Assembly: GCA_035478595.1 (NCBI GenBank) | Contig: DATIJL010000018.1 | Span: forward strand, 24,190 to 88,189 | Direction of reading: 5' to 3' | Source: Candidatus Chromulinivoraceae bacterium | GTDB lineage: Bacteria > Patescibacteriota > Saccharimonadia > Saccharimonadales > Saccharimonadaceae | DNA: 64,000 nt | Shown here: positions 28,879 to 38,315 of the stretch, piece after piece | Position numbering within the stretch: the stretch's first letter is position 1 | Layout: each line of letters starts with the position of its first letter | The notes under the pieces: model-generated | The model's input: only the letters and a program-made list of their open reading frames with translations | Told to the model about the DNA's origin: nothing | Databases searched by the model: none | Made by a program: the position numbers and the translations under genes

Positions 28879-29130
28879 CTAGGCGTCGCGTCGTTCAACA
28901 ATAATTGTACATTTTGTAACGAGTGCGGCAATTGCGCCAACGGCAGCAAGTACGGGAGCGAGGAGAGCACCTACAACGCCAAATGTGAGAGGAAACTCTA
29001 CAAGCACTTTACCAGCATCGTCCTTAATGATAATGCGGCGGATGTTACCTTCGTTAATAAGTGATTTAACTTTGGCTAGCAGCTCTTCGCCGTTAACTGT
29101 AAATTCTTCGGTGGTTTTCTTTTCTGTCAT
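28879..29130 (-). CDS. DUF4342 domain protein
   Basis: 83 residues: a charged N-terminal helix ('NGEELLAKVKSLINEGN'), a beta hairpin ('RRIIIKDDAGKVLVEFPL') and a hydrophobic C-terminal stretch with one membrane-associated helix. This is the pattern of DUF4342, often found next to stress or envelope genes. Function unknown. It is downstream of, and on the same strand as, the GbsR-like regulator and ABC exporter. Confidence 0.75.
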   Translation of the reverse strand: MTEKKTTEEFTVNGEELLAKVKSLINEGNIRRIIIKDDAGKVLVEFPLTFGVVGALLAPVLAAVGAIAALVTKCTIIVERRDA

Positions 29131-29145
29131 AGTTTCAGTATATGC

Positions 29146-29574
29146 CTATTTAAAGCGCTCGGCAAAGTTTGCAAACTCACGGCTAAAGAGGGTATACATT
29201 TCGTGCATAGATTGGAGCCGTGGGTCGTTCGGAAGTAGTTCGAGGCCCTCTTTGGCGATTGCGACACCTTCATCCATAGCTTTGAATTTTCTTACTGTAG
29301 CCTTGCGCCAACCGTCTGGGTCTAATTGGTAATAAAAGTGACGATCGCCTGGTCTTTTAAATCGTTCAACCAATCCGATACTTCTCAGTAGGGTTAGTGC
29401 CTCACTGATAGCGCCTGCAGACAGGCTTATAGTATCGCGAATATCTTCGACGGTTTGCTGCGCAGGTTGACATACGGTTAAGTAGGCGAGCATGCGCGAC
29501 ACGCTTGGCGGCATGCCAGCAGTGATGCCAAACGTTTCCATCTTTGAAATAAATTGATCAAACTCAGGCTGCAT
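29146..29574 (-). CDS. GbsR/MarR-type transcriptional regulator
   Basis: 142 residues. Winged helix with 'SLSAGAISEALTLLRSIGLV' and 'RFKRPGDRHFYYQLDPDGW' typical of the GbsR branch, then a C-terminal dimerising helix. The ATG overlaps the stop of the ABC permease (TAATG), so all three genes form one operon and the regulator probably controls it. A paralogous regulator sits at 46.1 kb next to another ABC exporter. Confidence 0.85.
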   Translation of the reverse strand: MQPEFDQFISKMETFGITAGMPPSVSRMLAYLTVCQPAQQTVEDIRDTISLSAGAISEALTLLRSIGLVERFKRPGDRHFYYQLDPDGWRKATVRKFKAMDEGVAIAKEGLELLPNDPRLQSMHEMYTLFSREFANFAERFK

Positions 29575-31196
29575 TATTCGCTGATAATATCACGTTTTGT
29601 AAAGATGATAATACCAGCAGCCATCAGAGTAACGCCAACAGCAGCTAGCCAAGCGAACGTTTTCCAGTCCGGTGCAATAGTTGGAGAAATAGAAATGTAG
29701 TGAAATAGTGAGCTATTCGTAACAAAATCGTTTAATTTTACGACTGATCCGATCATATCGATCAAGAACGACCAAATAATAACAGCGTACATCCCAATAG
29801 TCGTAAACCGTGGCGCAAGTCCATACAGTAACGTACCAAACCCGATAGTTAGGAGAACTGTTCCGGTTAGTGCTATGCCAATAGCAAGGAGTGTACCAAG
29901 TTCGACCGAAAGATGTTGCGCGCTTGCCATGGCCCACGTCGCCGTCATCGCTAGCAGGGAAATGACGACCGTTGCACTGAGAACGAGCGTGAGGCGACCG
30001 ATAAGCCAGCTACTTCGTCGAACGGGTTGTACTAGTATGTTATCGAGAACATTTTTAGCTTCACTATTACGAACAGAGCCCATGCTGGATGTTGCCATTA
30101 AAAGCAAAATAACGACAAGGAAGATGAAGCCGGCGCCAATAAAGGCGAGAGCTATATTATCTGATCCGCCTAGCTGTGCAACTACTCGTTTGAGTGATGG
30201 TGAATCGCTCACGGCGCTGGCAGCAATGCTTGATATCTGCGCCATGAGTGCACTGAGAAATAACGCCCCAATGCCCCAACTTATAAAACTAATGCTGTTT
30301 TGACGAAGCGCCAATGCAAATGGAGAACTGAGTAGTTGATAGTGGGGTTTTGCGGTGGTTGATTCCTTAAGTGTGCCTTCGCCAAGGTCGCGTCTTGTAA
30401 TAAGGTATGCACCAAACGGTACAAGAATAACTGAAATGATAAGAAATGGAAGCAGCCATACAAGGTGAGGATCGGTCGTTGGCTTCATAACCTCCAGCCA
30501 ACCAAATGGTGTGTAGTTTTTAAGCCAAGACAGGTCAGGGATGGTATTACCGAGCGTACGAAGAACAAAAAAGAATAGAAGCGGAACAAGGCCATATACC
30601 AATGCGCGACGCCGAGTAACCGATAGCTGACTGACCAAAAAACCAAGTGTCGCGAACATAACGGCTGGTGCGAAAACAGCTAGGCTTAAAAGTAACCCGG
30701 CAGTGCCTGGCGCATCGACGCCATGTAGGAGTCCGGTGCTAGTCATGGCAATGGCCGCTATGGCGAACGCAAGAGTGAGTGTGGCCATGAAACCTGTAAA
30801 TACCTGGAGCGAGGCGCCTTTTGACGTTGTTCCGCCCGCCGCAATAAGCTCCCAACGACCATCTTCTTCTTGACCACGTAGTAAGCGCGTAACAGTCATA
30901 AGGCTCCAAATACTCGCAATCATGGCGAGAAACATGCCACTTCGGTATGCCATGTAGCCGGCAGGCGAGGGCAGATCGCTCGGGTCACCGTAAATGATGC
31001 CAAGCGCTGGCGCAGCTTCGAGGGTTATTTTAAATTGTGCGCGTGAGATGGGATCGGGATAGCTGGTAGTGTAGGCGTATTCTTGCAACCCGCCCATAAA
31101 CCCGGCGAGAATTCCTACGATAAGCGCGCCCTTCAACGCCTGTTTAAAGCCGAACCGGCGCAAGGCATTCGCTGGCGAAAGGCGCTTACTTTTCAT
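29574..31196 (-). CDS. ABC-2 type exporter permease, large (about 12 helices)
   Basis: 540 residues in two similar halves of about six hydrophobic segments each, like the TnrB2-type polyketide/antibiotic exporter permeases. Start chosen at 31196 ('MKSKRLSPA'), overlapping the ATPase stop by 11 nt. It works with the ATPase directly upstream; substrate unknown. Confidence 0.82.
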   Translation of the reverse strand: MKSKRLSPANALRRFGFKQALKGALIVGILAGFMGGLQEYAYTTSYPDPISRAQFKITLEAAPALGIIYGDPSDLPSPAGYMAYRSGMFLAMIASIWSLMTVTRLLRGQEEDGRWELIAAGGTTSKGASLQVFTGFMATLTLAFAIAAIAMTSTGLLHGVDAPGTAGLLLSLAVFAPAVMFATLGFLVSQLSVTRRRALVYGLVPLLFFFVLRTLGNTIPDLSWLKNYTPFGWLEVMKPTTDPHLVWLLPFLIISVILVPFGAYLITRRDLGEGTLKESTTAKPHYQLLSSPFALALRQNSISFISWGIGALFLSALMAQISSIAASAVSDSPSLKRVVAQLGGSDNIALAFIGAGFIFLVVILLLMATSSMGSVRNSEAKNVLDNILVQPVRRSSWLIGRLTLVLSATVVISLLAMTATWAMASAQHLSVELGTLLAIGIALTGTVLLTIGFGTLLYGLAPRFTTIGMYAVIIWSFLIDMIGSVVKLNDFVTNSSLFHYISISPTIAPDWKTFAWLAAVGVTLMAAGIIIFTKRDIISE

Positions 31197-32079
31197 TGTT
31201 GCCCCCATCATAGATGGCCAGAAACAGCTCTTCGAGTGATGGTTTACGACTTAAAAAGCTAAGAGGCTCCGCCTTGGCGGCCGCGACTAGTAAATCGTCG
31301 ATTGAGCCGTTGACACTGCACTGTACATGTTTATTGTTAACGAGTACATTGCTTACATTTTTAACGTGTGAGAAATCGGGTGGAGTAGCTGCAAAGGTCA
31401 TATCGACCGTAATCGCCGAAAGATGACGAAGCTGGTCGAGTGTACCGAGTTCGACTAGCTCGCCATCACGCAAAACGGCCACGCGGTCGCAGAGCTCTTC
31501 GACTTCTTCAAGCATATGTGAAGACAGAAAAACGGTTTGGCCTTCTTTTTTTGCCTTTAATACCTCGTCACGGAATACCTTTGCCATGACTGGGTCGAGA
31601 CCGCTTGTTGGCTCATCAAAAATAAGCAGATCAGCCTTTGATGCGAGAGCGGCAATTAAGGCGATCTTCTGGCGGTTTCCTTTAGAGTAGCTGCGGATTT
31701 TCTTATTAGGGTCGAACTTGAACTTTTCAATCAGTTCAAGTTGGTAATCGTCATTCGAGCTGCCATGTATGTTTGCAAGAAATCTCAATGCTTCGGCACC
31801 CGTCATATTTGGCCAAAAGCTGGTTTCACCTGGTACGTAGGCAATCATGTGGTGTAGTTTTGCGGCATCATGTGTTGCGTCTCTATCAAAAACCTTGACT
31901 GATCCTTCAGAGGGTTTTATAAGGCCGAGTAGAAGGCGAATAGTGGTTGTTTTACCGGCGCCGTTCGGGCCAAGGTAGCCTAAGATTTCACCTTTTTTTA
32001 CCTCTAAATCGAGTCGGTTAAGGGCGGTAAAATCGCCGTAACGTTTTGTAAGCCCCGCTGCTTTAATAATCGTCGTCAT
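31186..32079 (-). CDS. ABC exporter ATPase
   Basis: 297 residues: Walker A 'GPNGAGKTTTIRLL', signature 'YSKGNRQKIALIAA' (SKGNRQK variant of LSGGQ), Walker B 'LLIFDEPTSGLDP'. The C-terminal domain is typical of antibiotic-resistance ATPases. Start at 32079 is preceded by GCGGAG; an in-frame ATG at 32133 has no such site. First gene of the operon continuing to 28879. Confidence 0.92.
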   Translation of the reverse strand: MTTIIKAAGLTKRYGDFTALNRLDLEVKKGEILGYLGPNGAGKTTTIRLLLGLIKPSEGSVKVFDRDATHDAAKLHHMIAYVPGETSFWPNMTGAEALRFLANIHGSSNDDYQLELIEKFKFDPNKKIRSYSKGNRQKIALIAALASKADLLIFDEPTSGLDPVMAKVFRDEVLKAKKEGQTVFLSSHMLEEVEELCDRVAVLRDGELVELGTLDQLRHLSAITVDMTFAATPPDFSHVKNVSNVLVNNKHVQCSVNGSIDDLLVAAAKAEPLSFLSRKPSLEELFLAIYDGGNNEK

Positions 32080-32171
32080 GGTATCTCCGCTTATGCTTTG
32101 TTTCATTGTTTCACTTTTTTCTGAAACTTTCAACAGGCATCTTCATCATAATTTTGGAAGGCTGTATACTA

Positions 32172-33731
32172 GTGAAAGTGAATAAACAATTAGAAGCTAA
32201 GCTAAAAACCCTACCTCGCAGTCCTGGCGTATATTTTCATAAGTCAAAAACAGGCGAGATTATTTATGTAGGCAAAGCGGCGGTGCTAAAAAACCGCGTA
32301 CGGCAATATTTTCAGTCGCAGCGAGATATGGATATTAAAACACGAGCACTTGTCGCCGAGATTGAAGATACTGATTGGATAGAAACCGAGAGCGAGATCG
32401 ACGCACTCTTTTTAGAAAGTGAGATGGTCAAACGATACATGCCGCGGTTTAATATCTTGCTGCGTGATGATAAATCGCAAATGTTTGTGCGGATCGATAT
32501 GAAAAACGAATGGCCGTTCGTTAGCTTCACGCGCAATCCAGCAGATGACGGGGCAGAATATTTTGGGCCGTATTATAACGGATTCGCAGTTAAGAAAGCG
32601 TTACGGTATTTACGCAAGGTTTTTCCATATTACACTAAGCCACCTCGTCTAGGTGAGCGACCCGATCTTGATGCGCATATTGGATTAAGTCCACGGCCTG
32701 GCATATCGAGTAATGAGTATAAAATAACTCTACGTAAACTTATTAAGTACATGGAAGGCGGACGTAAGGCACTCGCTAAAGAAATAGAGCGTGACATGAA
32801 GACCGCAGCGTTGCTACATGATTTTGAAGCAGCTGCACAGCTTCGCAATAAGTTGCAAGATCTTGGGGAGCTGCAGCGTCGGATTATGTTCGGCGACAAA
32901 GAGTTTTTGGATATTAGTAAAGACAGGGCCCTTAGCGATCTGCGTGATCTTTTTAGTCTTTCTAAAGTACCAGCTCGAATTGAGGGCTATGATATTTCGC
33001 ACATGAGCGGCACGAACGTGGTGGCGAGTATGGTAGTGTTCACGAATGGTGTGAGCGATCGGGCGAACTATCGTAAGTTTAAAACACGCATCGAACATAA
33101 TGATGATTATTTCAATATGAATGAAACACTTCAGCGAAGATTAAGTGAAAAAAACCTGAAGGCATGGGGTAAGCCGGATCTTATCTTAATTGACGGTGGT
33201 AAGGGCCAGCTTGATGCTGCGATAAAAGCAGCCGAAGAGCGAGACATAACTATTCCTATGATTAGTATAGCCAAGCGTGAGGAAGAGGTAATAATTCATA
33301 AAACCCGTTCCAATATTAAAACGGAAAAACTAATGGAGCTTTTGCGTGACCCTATCCCGGGCGTGGTGGTCGTCGACTCTGGCCAGTATTTAATCGTTAA
33401 TCTTCATGCAGGACAGGTGAACGCTTCATCGCATTCACGCAATCTCCGCGGGGCGCCTGTCGTCTCGACCTACTCCGACGTCACCAAACTGTTTCAGCGA
33501 ATACGTGACGAATCTCATCGTTTTGCGGTTAGCTACCACACCGTGTTAAAACGCGCTAAGCAAACAGCCAGTAGTTTGGAGGATATTCCAGGGGTGGGCC
33601 CGGCAACGCGTCGTAAACTTATCCGAACGTTTGGAAGTCTTCGAGGTGTGCAAAAGGCTACACCTGAGCAAATTGCTGACGCTATAGGTGTGACTAAAGC
33701 ACAGCTTTTAAAACGCTATTTGTCTGACTAA
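32172..33731 (+). CDS. uvrC: excinuclease ABC subunit C
   Basis: Makes the dual incisions in nucleotide excision repair. GIY-YIG nuclease domain 'GVYFHKSKTGEIIYVGKA' at residues 20-40; UVR motif 'FEAAAQLRNKLQDL' near 220; RNase H-like nuclease with 'GYDISHMSGTNVVASMVVF'; C-terminal helix-hairpin-helix pair 'DIPGVGPATRRKLIRTFGS'. About 519 residues, somewhat short for the family. GTG start 2 nt after a TATACT -10 (or GTG 32178, leaderless). Confidence 0.95.
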   Translation: MKVNKQLEAKLKTLPRSPGVYFHKSKTGEIIYVGKAAVLKNRVRQYFQSQRDMDIKTRALVAEIEDTDWIETESEIDALFLESEMVKRYMPRFNILLRDDKSQMFVRIDMKNEWPFVSFTRNPADDGAEYFGPYYNGFAVKKALRYLRKVFPYYTKPPRLGERPDLDAHIGLSPRPGISSNEYKITLRKLIKYMEGGRKALAKEIERDMKTAALLHDFEAAAQLRNKLQDLGELQRRIMFGDKEFLDISKDRALSDLRDLFSLSKVPARIEGYDISHMSGTNVVASMVVFTNGVSDRANYRKFKTRIEHNDDYFNMNETLQRRLSEKNLKAWGKPDLILIDGGKGQLDAAIKAAEERDITIPMISIAKREEEVIIHKTRSNIKTEKLMELLRDPIPGVVVVDSGQYLIVNLHAGQVNASSHSRNLRGAPVVSTYSDVTKLFQRIRDESHRFAVSYHTVLKRAKQTASSLEDIPGVGPATRRKLIRTFGSLRGVQKATPEQIADAIGVTKAQLLKRYLSD

Positions 33732-33771
33732 CAATGCTTATGCTATAGTCGTGGTAACGAAGGGTATCACG

Positions 33772-34386
33772 ATGGGCATAAGAGAAATATTGCGACGGCG
33801 AGAAAATGGTTTTACGATTGTAGAGCTTCTTATTGTGGTTGTCGTTATTATTATTTTAGCGAGCGTCGTCCTTGTTACGTATCCCGGTTATGTTAGATCG
33901 ACGCGTGATAATACTCGTAAGAGTGATTTGCAACAGATTTCCTCGGCTCTCACAGCGTACGCTATTAAAAACAATAACTATGTAGACTCTACTAGTACGG
34001 ATGGCAGCGGAAACCACTGTGGATATACGGGTCTAGGTAATGGGTGGTTCAACCAGGGGCCTGACGCATATTTTCCAGCTACTATTGCCACGTGTCTTAA
34101 GAATTCGGGTGTTCTGAGTAATATCATTGTGGATCCCTCGGGCTGCGTAACGAGCTCCGGAGGGGCCTGTTCTACCGCAGATGGTAGCACGACGGCGTAT
34201 ATGAAAGCTACCTGCACAATTAATGGCGCCCCAGTTACGTACGTGTTTGCTCACTTAGAGACTCAATCTCGACGCGACAGTACGATCGATGCGCTTTGTG
34301 ATGCCGGATCAGTTGCCGGGTTTACGTCGAGTTCCCAAAAATGGGGTAGTACGTACGGCATGAATTATTACGTCACTGTAAAATAG
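33772..34386 (+). CDS. type IV pilin-like protein
   Basis: Leader 'MGIREILRRREN' then 'GFTIVELLIVVVVIIILAS', the prepilin cleavage site with Glu at +5, and a 170-residue head with two Cys near the middle ('GNHCGYTGLG', 'IATCLKNSG') and more near 'GGACSTADG', which suggests disulfides. Second pilin-like gene in the window. GAAGGG 8 nt before the ATG. Confidence 0.85.
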   Translation: MGIREILRRRENGFTIVELLIVVVVIIILASVVLVTYPGYVRSTRDNTRKSDLQQISSALTAYAIKNNNYVDSTSTDGSGNHCGYTGLGNGWFNQGPDAYFPATIATCLKNSGVLSNIIVDPSGCVTSSGGACSTADGSTTAYMKATCTINGAPVTYVFAHLETQSRRDSTIDALCDAGSVAGFTSSSQKWGSTYGMNYYVTVK

Positions 34387-34437
34387 CCTCTTCCCGGATG
34401 GTGCAATTTTTACCATAAGAGGTGTATCATAAAAAAG

Positions 34438-35643
34438 ATGGATGAATTCTTTACTGCCAACCGCGACCGATTGATAACAAAACTTAAAGGTGGATTGATT
34501 GTTCTCTCGGCATATACCGGTATGCAACGCGGCAATGATATGCCGTTTGCATTCGAGCAAGAAGCTAATTTTTGGTGGCTAACTGGTATTGAGCAGCCAG
34601 ACTGGTGGCTTATTGTAGACGGTACGCGACGAAAAAGCTGGCTTGTGGCTCCAAAGCTGAGCAAATCTCATCAAATATTTGATGGTAGTCTGTCTCTGGA
34701 AGATGCAAAGAAAACGAGTGGAGTGGACGAGGTTATTATGGTGGACGATGCCAAGAGCATGCTCCGTGATCTTGCGAAAAAACATAGCGTTGTATATAGC
34801 CTCGGCGAACAGCCGTACGCTGAATATCTCGATTTCTCTTTAAACCCTGCTGGTCACAAAATGTACGAGATGCTAGATCGGACGTTTAATTCTGTGCAGG
34901 ATTGCCGTAAAGAACTTGCAAAACTGCGCGCTATTAAGCAGCCGATTGAGATTACTCGCATGAAAAAAGTCATTGGCCTTACGGTAGATGCCTTTGAGCT
35001 CGTCAAGGAAACCCTGAGCGACGTGTCACACGAATACGAGTTAGAGGCGGAATTTTCTTATTTTTTCCGTAAGAAAGGGGGTGAGGGTCATGCGTATGAT
35101 CCTATTGTTGCGTGTGGCGGCAATGCCTGTACGTTGCATTACGATGCTAACAAGGCAAAGATCAAAAAGCGCGAATTACTCCTTATGGACGTTGGTGCAA
35201 GATTGGATGGTTATTCGGCAGATATAACACGTACATACGCAACTAGCGACCCTACGAAACGGCAGGTCGAGGTGCACGCAGCTGTTCAGTCGGCGCAAAA
35301 AGAAATCATACGGCTACTTGGTCCTGATGTTTCGGTTGAGCAGTATCAACGGGATGTCGATCGCATCATGACCGACGCGCTGTTGTCCCTAGGGCTTATG
35401 AAAGATAAAAGCGATGATAAGGCATTTCACCGTTACTTTCCGCATGCAGTTAGTCACGGTCTAGGCATCGATGTTCATGAGGCGCTTGGTGCGCCGCGTT
35501 TATTCGAGTCCGGCATGCTTCTAACAGTTGAACCTGGAATTTATATTCCTGAAGAAAACATTGGCGTTCGTATAGAGGATGATATTCTTGTGACCGAAAA
35601 AGGTCGGACTAACCTCAGTGCTCGTCTCTCGACAGATTTGTAA
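34438..35643 (+). CDS. pepP: Xaa-Pro aminopeptidase (M24B)
   Basis: 401 residues. Creatinase-type N-domain, then the pita-bread domain with the metal ligands: Asp in 'MDVGARLDGYSADITRTYA', His in 'HAVSHGLGIDVHEALG', Glu in 'TVEPGIYIPEE' and Glu in 'VRIEDDILVT'. Removes N-terminal residues preceding proline. Usual family length. Confidence 0.93.
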   Translation: MDEFFTANRDRLITKLKGGLIVLSAYTGMQRGNDMPFAFEQEANFWWLTGIEQPDWWLIVDGTRRKSWLVAPKLSKSHQIFDGSLSLEDAKKTSGVDEVIMVDDAKSMLRDLAKKHSVVYSLGEQPYAEYLDFSLNPAGHKMYEMLDRTFNSVQDCRKELAKLRAIKQPIEITRMKKVIGLTVDAFELVKETLSDVSHEYELEAEFSYFFRKKGGEGHAYDPIVACGGNACTLHYDANKAKIKKRELLLMDVGARLDGYSADITRTYATSDPTKRQVEVHAAVQSAQKEIIRLLGPDVSVEQYQRDVDRIMTDALLSLGLMKDKSDDKAFHRYFPHAVSHGLGIDVHEALGAPRLFESGMLLTVEPGIYIPEENIGVRIEDDILVTEKGRTNLSARLSTDL

Positions 35644-35668
35644 AGTATCGCTATAGTAGAGGTAGCTT

Positions 35669-36064
35669 ATGAAGAAACAATTTTTTGTGTTTGTGCTACG
35701 TTGGATTCTCAATTCGATGGGTCTATGGGTAGCAGTACGGATTTTTGGAACAGGGTATAACAACACCGAATTCACTACGGGCGTATCGGTATTCTTGTTT
35801 GCGGGACTTATATTCTCGCTGGTAAATACAATTTTACGCCCAGTTGTCATCATTCTGTCATTACCGGCGATTCTGGTAACACTAGGGCTGTTTACGATTA
35901 TTGTAAATGGCTTTATGGTATATATCTCCCTTAAGCTTGCACCAGGTCTCCAAATGACATTTTGGAACTCAGTCCTTACGGGAATTGTCCTAAGTTTGGT
36001 AAACTATATAGTAAGTAGCGCACTCGAGCTTCAGTATGCGCGCCACCGAGAGGAAAGAATATGA
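35669..36064 (+). CDS. phage-holin-like four-helix membrane protein
   Basis: 131 residues with about four helices and the 'LNSMGLWVAVRI', 'LFAGLIFSLVNTILRPVV' pattern of the Phage_holin_4_2 / mycobacterial 4-TM family. Despite the name these are chromosomal membrane proteins of unknown role. RBS AGAGGTAG upstream; the stop overlaps the next ATG (ATGA). Confidence 0.8.
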   Translation: MKKQFFVFVLRWILNSMGLWVAVRIFGTGYNNTEFTTGVSVFLFAGLIFSLVNTILRPVVIILSLPAILVTLGLFTIIVNGFMVYISLKLAPGLQMTFWNSVLTGIVLSLVNYIVSSALELQYARHREERI

Positions 36065-36297
36065 ACATAGATTCCATTTTGCAGATCGTAACCGTAGGTT
36101 CAGCTGCTTTAATGATTATTGCAATTTTACTACAACAACGAGGTGCTAGCCTTGGAGCTGGTTTTGGCAGCTCAGGTGAACTATACACGACCCGCCGTGG
36201 TCTTGATAAGAATCTCTTTGAGGTAACGATTGTTCTTGCAGTTCTGTTTGTGCTATCGATCTTAGTAGGGCTGCTTTTGCCAGCATTTAAACTTTAG
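36061..36297 (+). CDS. secG: preprotein translocase subunit SecG
   Basis: 78 residues with two helices and the SecG motif 'ILLQQRGASLGAGFG' followed by a loop containing 'RRGLDK'. Stabilises SecYE during export. Translationally coupled to the preceding gene. Confidence 0.88.
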   Translation: MNIDSILQIVTVGSAALMIIAILLQQRGASLGAGFGSSGELYTTRRGLDKNLFEVTIVLAVLFVLSILVGLLLPAFKL

Positions 36298-36308
36298 AAA
36301 GAAGATAT

Positions 36309-38105
36309 ATGGCAGACGACGGACGAGGGTGGAGGCAGTTTCAAAATCTGTCATTTGATAGTAAAAAGATCTCACGCCGAGTAAAAAAGGCTGAGGGTGC
36401 GACTGTGCGACATGCACGCAAGTTTATTGTAACGCGCCTCGACAATATTCGTAACGTACGTCGTCATATTATTGCGTGGCTGCTTCTTGTAGGTGCAATG
36501 ATCATTGCTGTCGGTGCACAATTTGTTTGGTTTCAAAATAGTTATAAAACAGTCGCGGCAGCTCAAGGCGGCACGTACGCCGAGGCGTCACTCGGTCCAA
36601 TCGACACTCTAAATCCACTATATGCAAGTAGTGATGCAGAGGTTGCAGCTAGTCGTTTACTATTTTCGTCCCTTTACACCTACGATACGACAGGTCATCT
36701 TCATGGCGATCTGGCTCAGAGCATGTCGGTTGACACGACGAATACGGTTTATACGGTCAAGCTACGTCCGAATGTTGAATGGCATGATGGTAGTTTGTTA
36801 ACAGCTAAGGACGTCGCGTTTACAGTTAATCTTATTAAAAACCCTGAGACACGATCACCACTACGTGTTAACTGGCAGGATATAACCGTAACGGCACTTG
36901 ATGATTCGACGGTGCAATTTAAACTGCCTGCTGTATATGCAGCGTTTCCGAACGCTCTCACGTTCGCTGTACTACCAGAACATACCTTAGGACAAGTCGC
37001 GCCTGGCGCTGTTCGCGAAAACACCTTTAGTCGATCTCCGATTGGCAGTGGCCCATTTAGTTTTAGCTTGCTGCAGACTCTCGACGATACGCGTGGGCGT
37101 AAGGTGGTACACATGACTGCGTTTGACAAGTATTACGGTGGGCTACCTCTTGTCAGCAGGTTTGAGATTCATACGTATGATACTCAGGATGCTATTACGG
37201 CAGCACTTCGAACAGGTGAAGTAAATGCAGCCTCCGGTCTAGGCGGTGCTAATGTTTCGCAAATTGACTCCTCAAACTATACGATTGCGAGTAAGCCAGT
37301 GAACAGCGGTGTTTATGCGTTGTTTAATACGACTACGCCAATACTTCAAGATAAAGCAGTTCGTCAAGCACTTGAAGTTGGAACTGATACGATGGCAGTT
37401 AGGATGTCGCTTCCTATTGCCGTGCCATCATTAAGCCTGCCATTTATTAATGGACAAGTGACTGGCGCTGACGTGCCGCATCCTGCTGCTTATAACGCAA
37501 CGAAAGCTGCTCAAATGTTGGATAGTGATGGCTGGCTATTAAAGGGTTCGGTGCGTGAAAAAGGTGGTCAGCGACTTTCTCTTAACGTGGTGACAACCAA
37601 AAATTCACAGTATGAAAAGGCTCTCGAGAGTCTGGCCGGACAATGGCGAAAATTAGGTGTCGAGGTGAATACGACCATTATCAATACGACTGATCCGACG
37701 GCTAACTTTGTGCAAGGAGTTCTGCAACCGCGTAGTTACGATGTGCTACTGTATGAGCTATTCATTGGTGCCGATCCAGATGTCTATGCATACTGGCATT
37801 CATCACAAGTAGGCACGAGTGGTTACAATTTCTCCGATTACTCAAACAAGGTGGCGGATGACGCTTTGGCTAGTGCTCGATCACGTCTTGAGCCTGCTCT
37901 TCGTAACGCTAAGTATAAAGCTTTTGCTAGACAATGGATTGATGATGTACCTGCGATAGGTCTGTATCAACCAGTGGCGGAATATGTGTACAATAAGCAC
38001 GTTACGGCGGTTGACCCAAATGCTACCTGGATCTCGGCATATGACCGCTACGACAATGTTCTGAATTGGAGTGTGCAACAGAAATCTGTTTACAAAACCC
38101 CTTGA
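36309..38105 (+). CDS. SBP_bac_5 family peptide-binding protein, membrane-anchored
   Basis: 598 residues. A cytoplasmic basic N-terminus, one membrane anchor at about 58-78 and then the extracellular type II binding fold of the DppA/OppA family ('DTLNPLYASSDAEV', 'YTVKLRPNVEWHDGSLLTAKDVAFT'). In Gram-positive-like cells these bind oligopeptides for uptake. No permease genes are adjacent, so the partner is elsewhere. Confidence 0.88.
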   Translation: MADDGRGWRQFQNLSFDSKKISRRVKKAEGATVRHARKFIVTRLDNIRNVRRHIIAWLLLVGAMIIAVGAQFVWFQNSYKTVAAAQGGTYAEASLGPIDTLNPLYASSDAEVAASRLLFSSLYTYDTTGHLHGDLAQSMSVDTTNTVYTVKLRPNVEWHDGSLLTAKDVAFTVNLIKNPETRSPLRVNWQDITVTALDDSTVQFKLPAVYAAFPNALTFAVLPEHTLGQVAPGAVRENTFSRSPIGSGPFSFSLLQTLDDTRGRKVVHMTAFDKYYGGLPLVSRFEIHTYDTQDAITAALRTGEVNAASGLGGANVSQIDSSNYTIASKPVNSGVYALFNTTTPILQDKAVRQALEVGTDTMAVRMSLPIAVPSLSLPFINGQVTGADVPHPAAYNATKAAQMLDSDGWLLKGSVREKGGQRLSLNVVTTKNSQYEKALESLAGQWRKLGVEVNTTIINTTDPTANFVQGVLQPRSYDVLLYELFIGADPDVYAYWHSSQVGTSGYNFSDYSNKVADDALASARSRLEPALRNAKYKAFARQWIDDVPAIGLYQPVAEYVYNKHVTAVDPNATWISAYDRYDNVLNWSVQQKSVYKTP

Positions 38106-38135
38106 GTAAGCTATACTTATCGAGTTATAGCCCAT

Positions 38136-38223
38136 GCGCGAGTGGCGGAATTGGTAGACGCGTCAGCTTGAGGGGCTGGTGAGCATTGCGCTCGTGGAGG
38201 TTCAAGTCCTCTCTCGCGCACCA
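38136..38223 (+). tRNA. tRNA-Leu(GAG)
   Basis: 88 nt with encoded CCA. Acceptor GCGCGAG/CTCGCGC pairs fully; anticodon loop reads TTGAGGG-type with anticodon GAG; long class II variable arm; T arm GAGGTTCAAGTCCTC. A terminator follows. Confidence 0.96.
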
Positions 38224-38240
38224 AATTGAATTACAGATAA

Positions 38241-38288
38241 AAAGTGTTCCACGGCTCAAACTTATGAGCATCAACGTGGAACACTTTT
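38241..38288 (+). terminator. strong terminator after tRNA-Leu(GAG)
   Basis: 13-bp perfect stem AAAGTGTTCCACG/CGTGGAACACTTT with an inner hairpin GCTCA/TGAGC. The AAAGTGTTCCACG arm reappears after the tRNA-Leu fragment at 50947. Confidence 0.9.
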
Positions 38289-38315
38289 ACGTTTGTATCT
38301 GATATAATAAGAAAT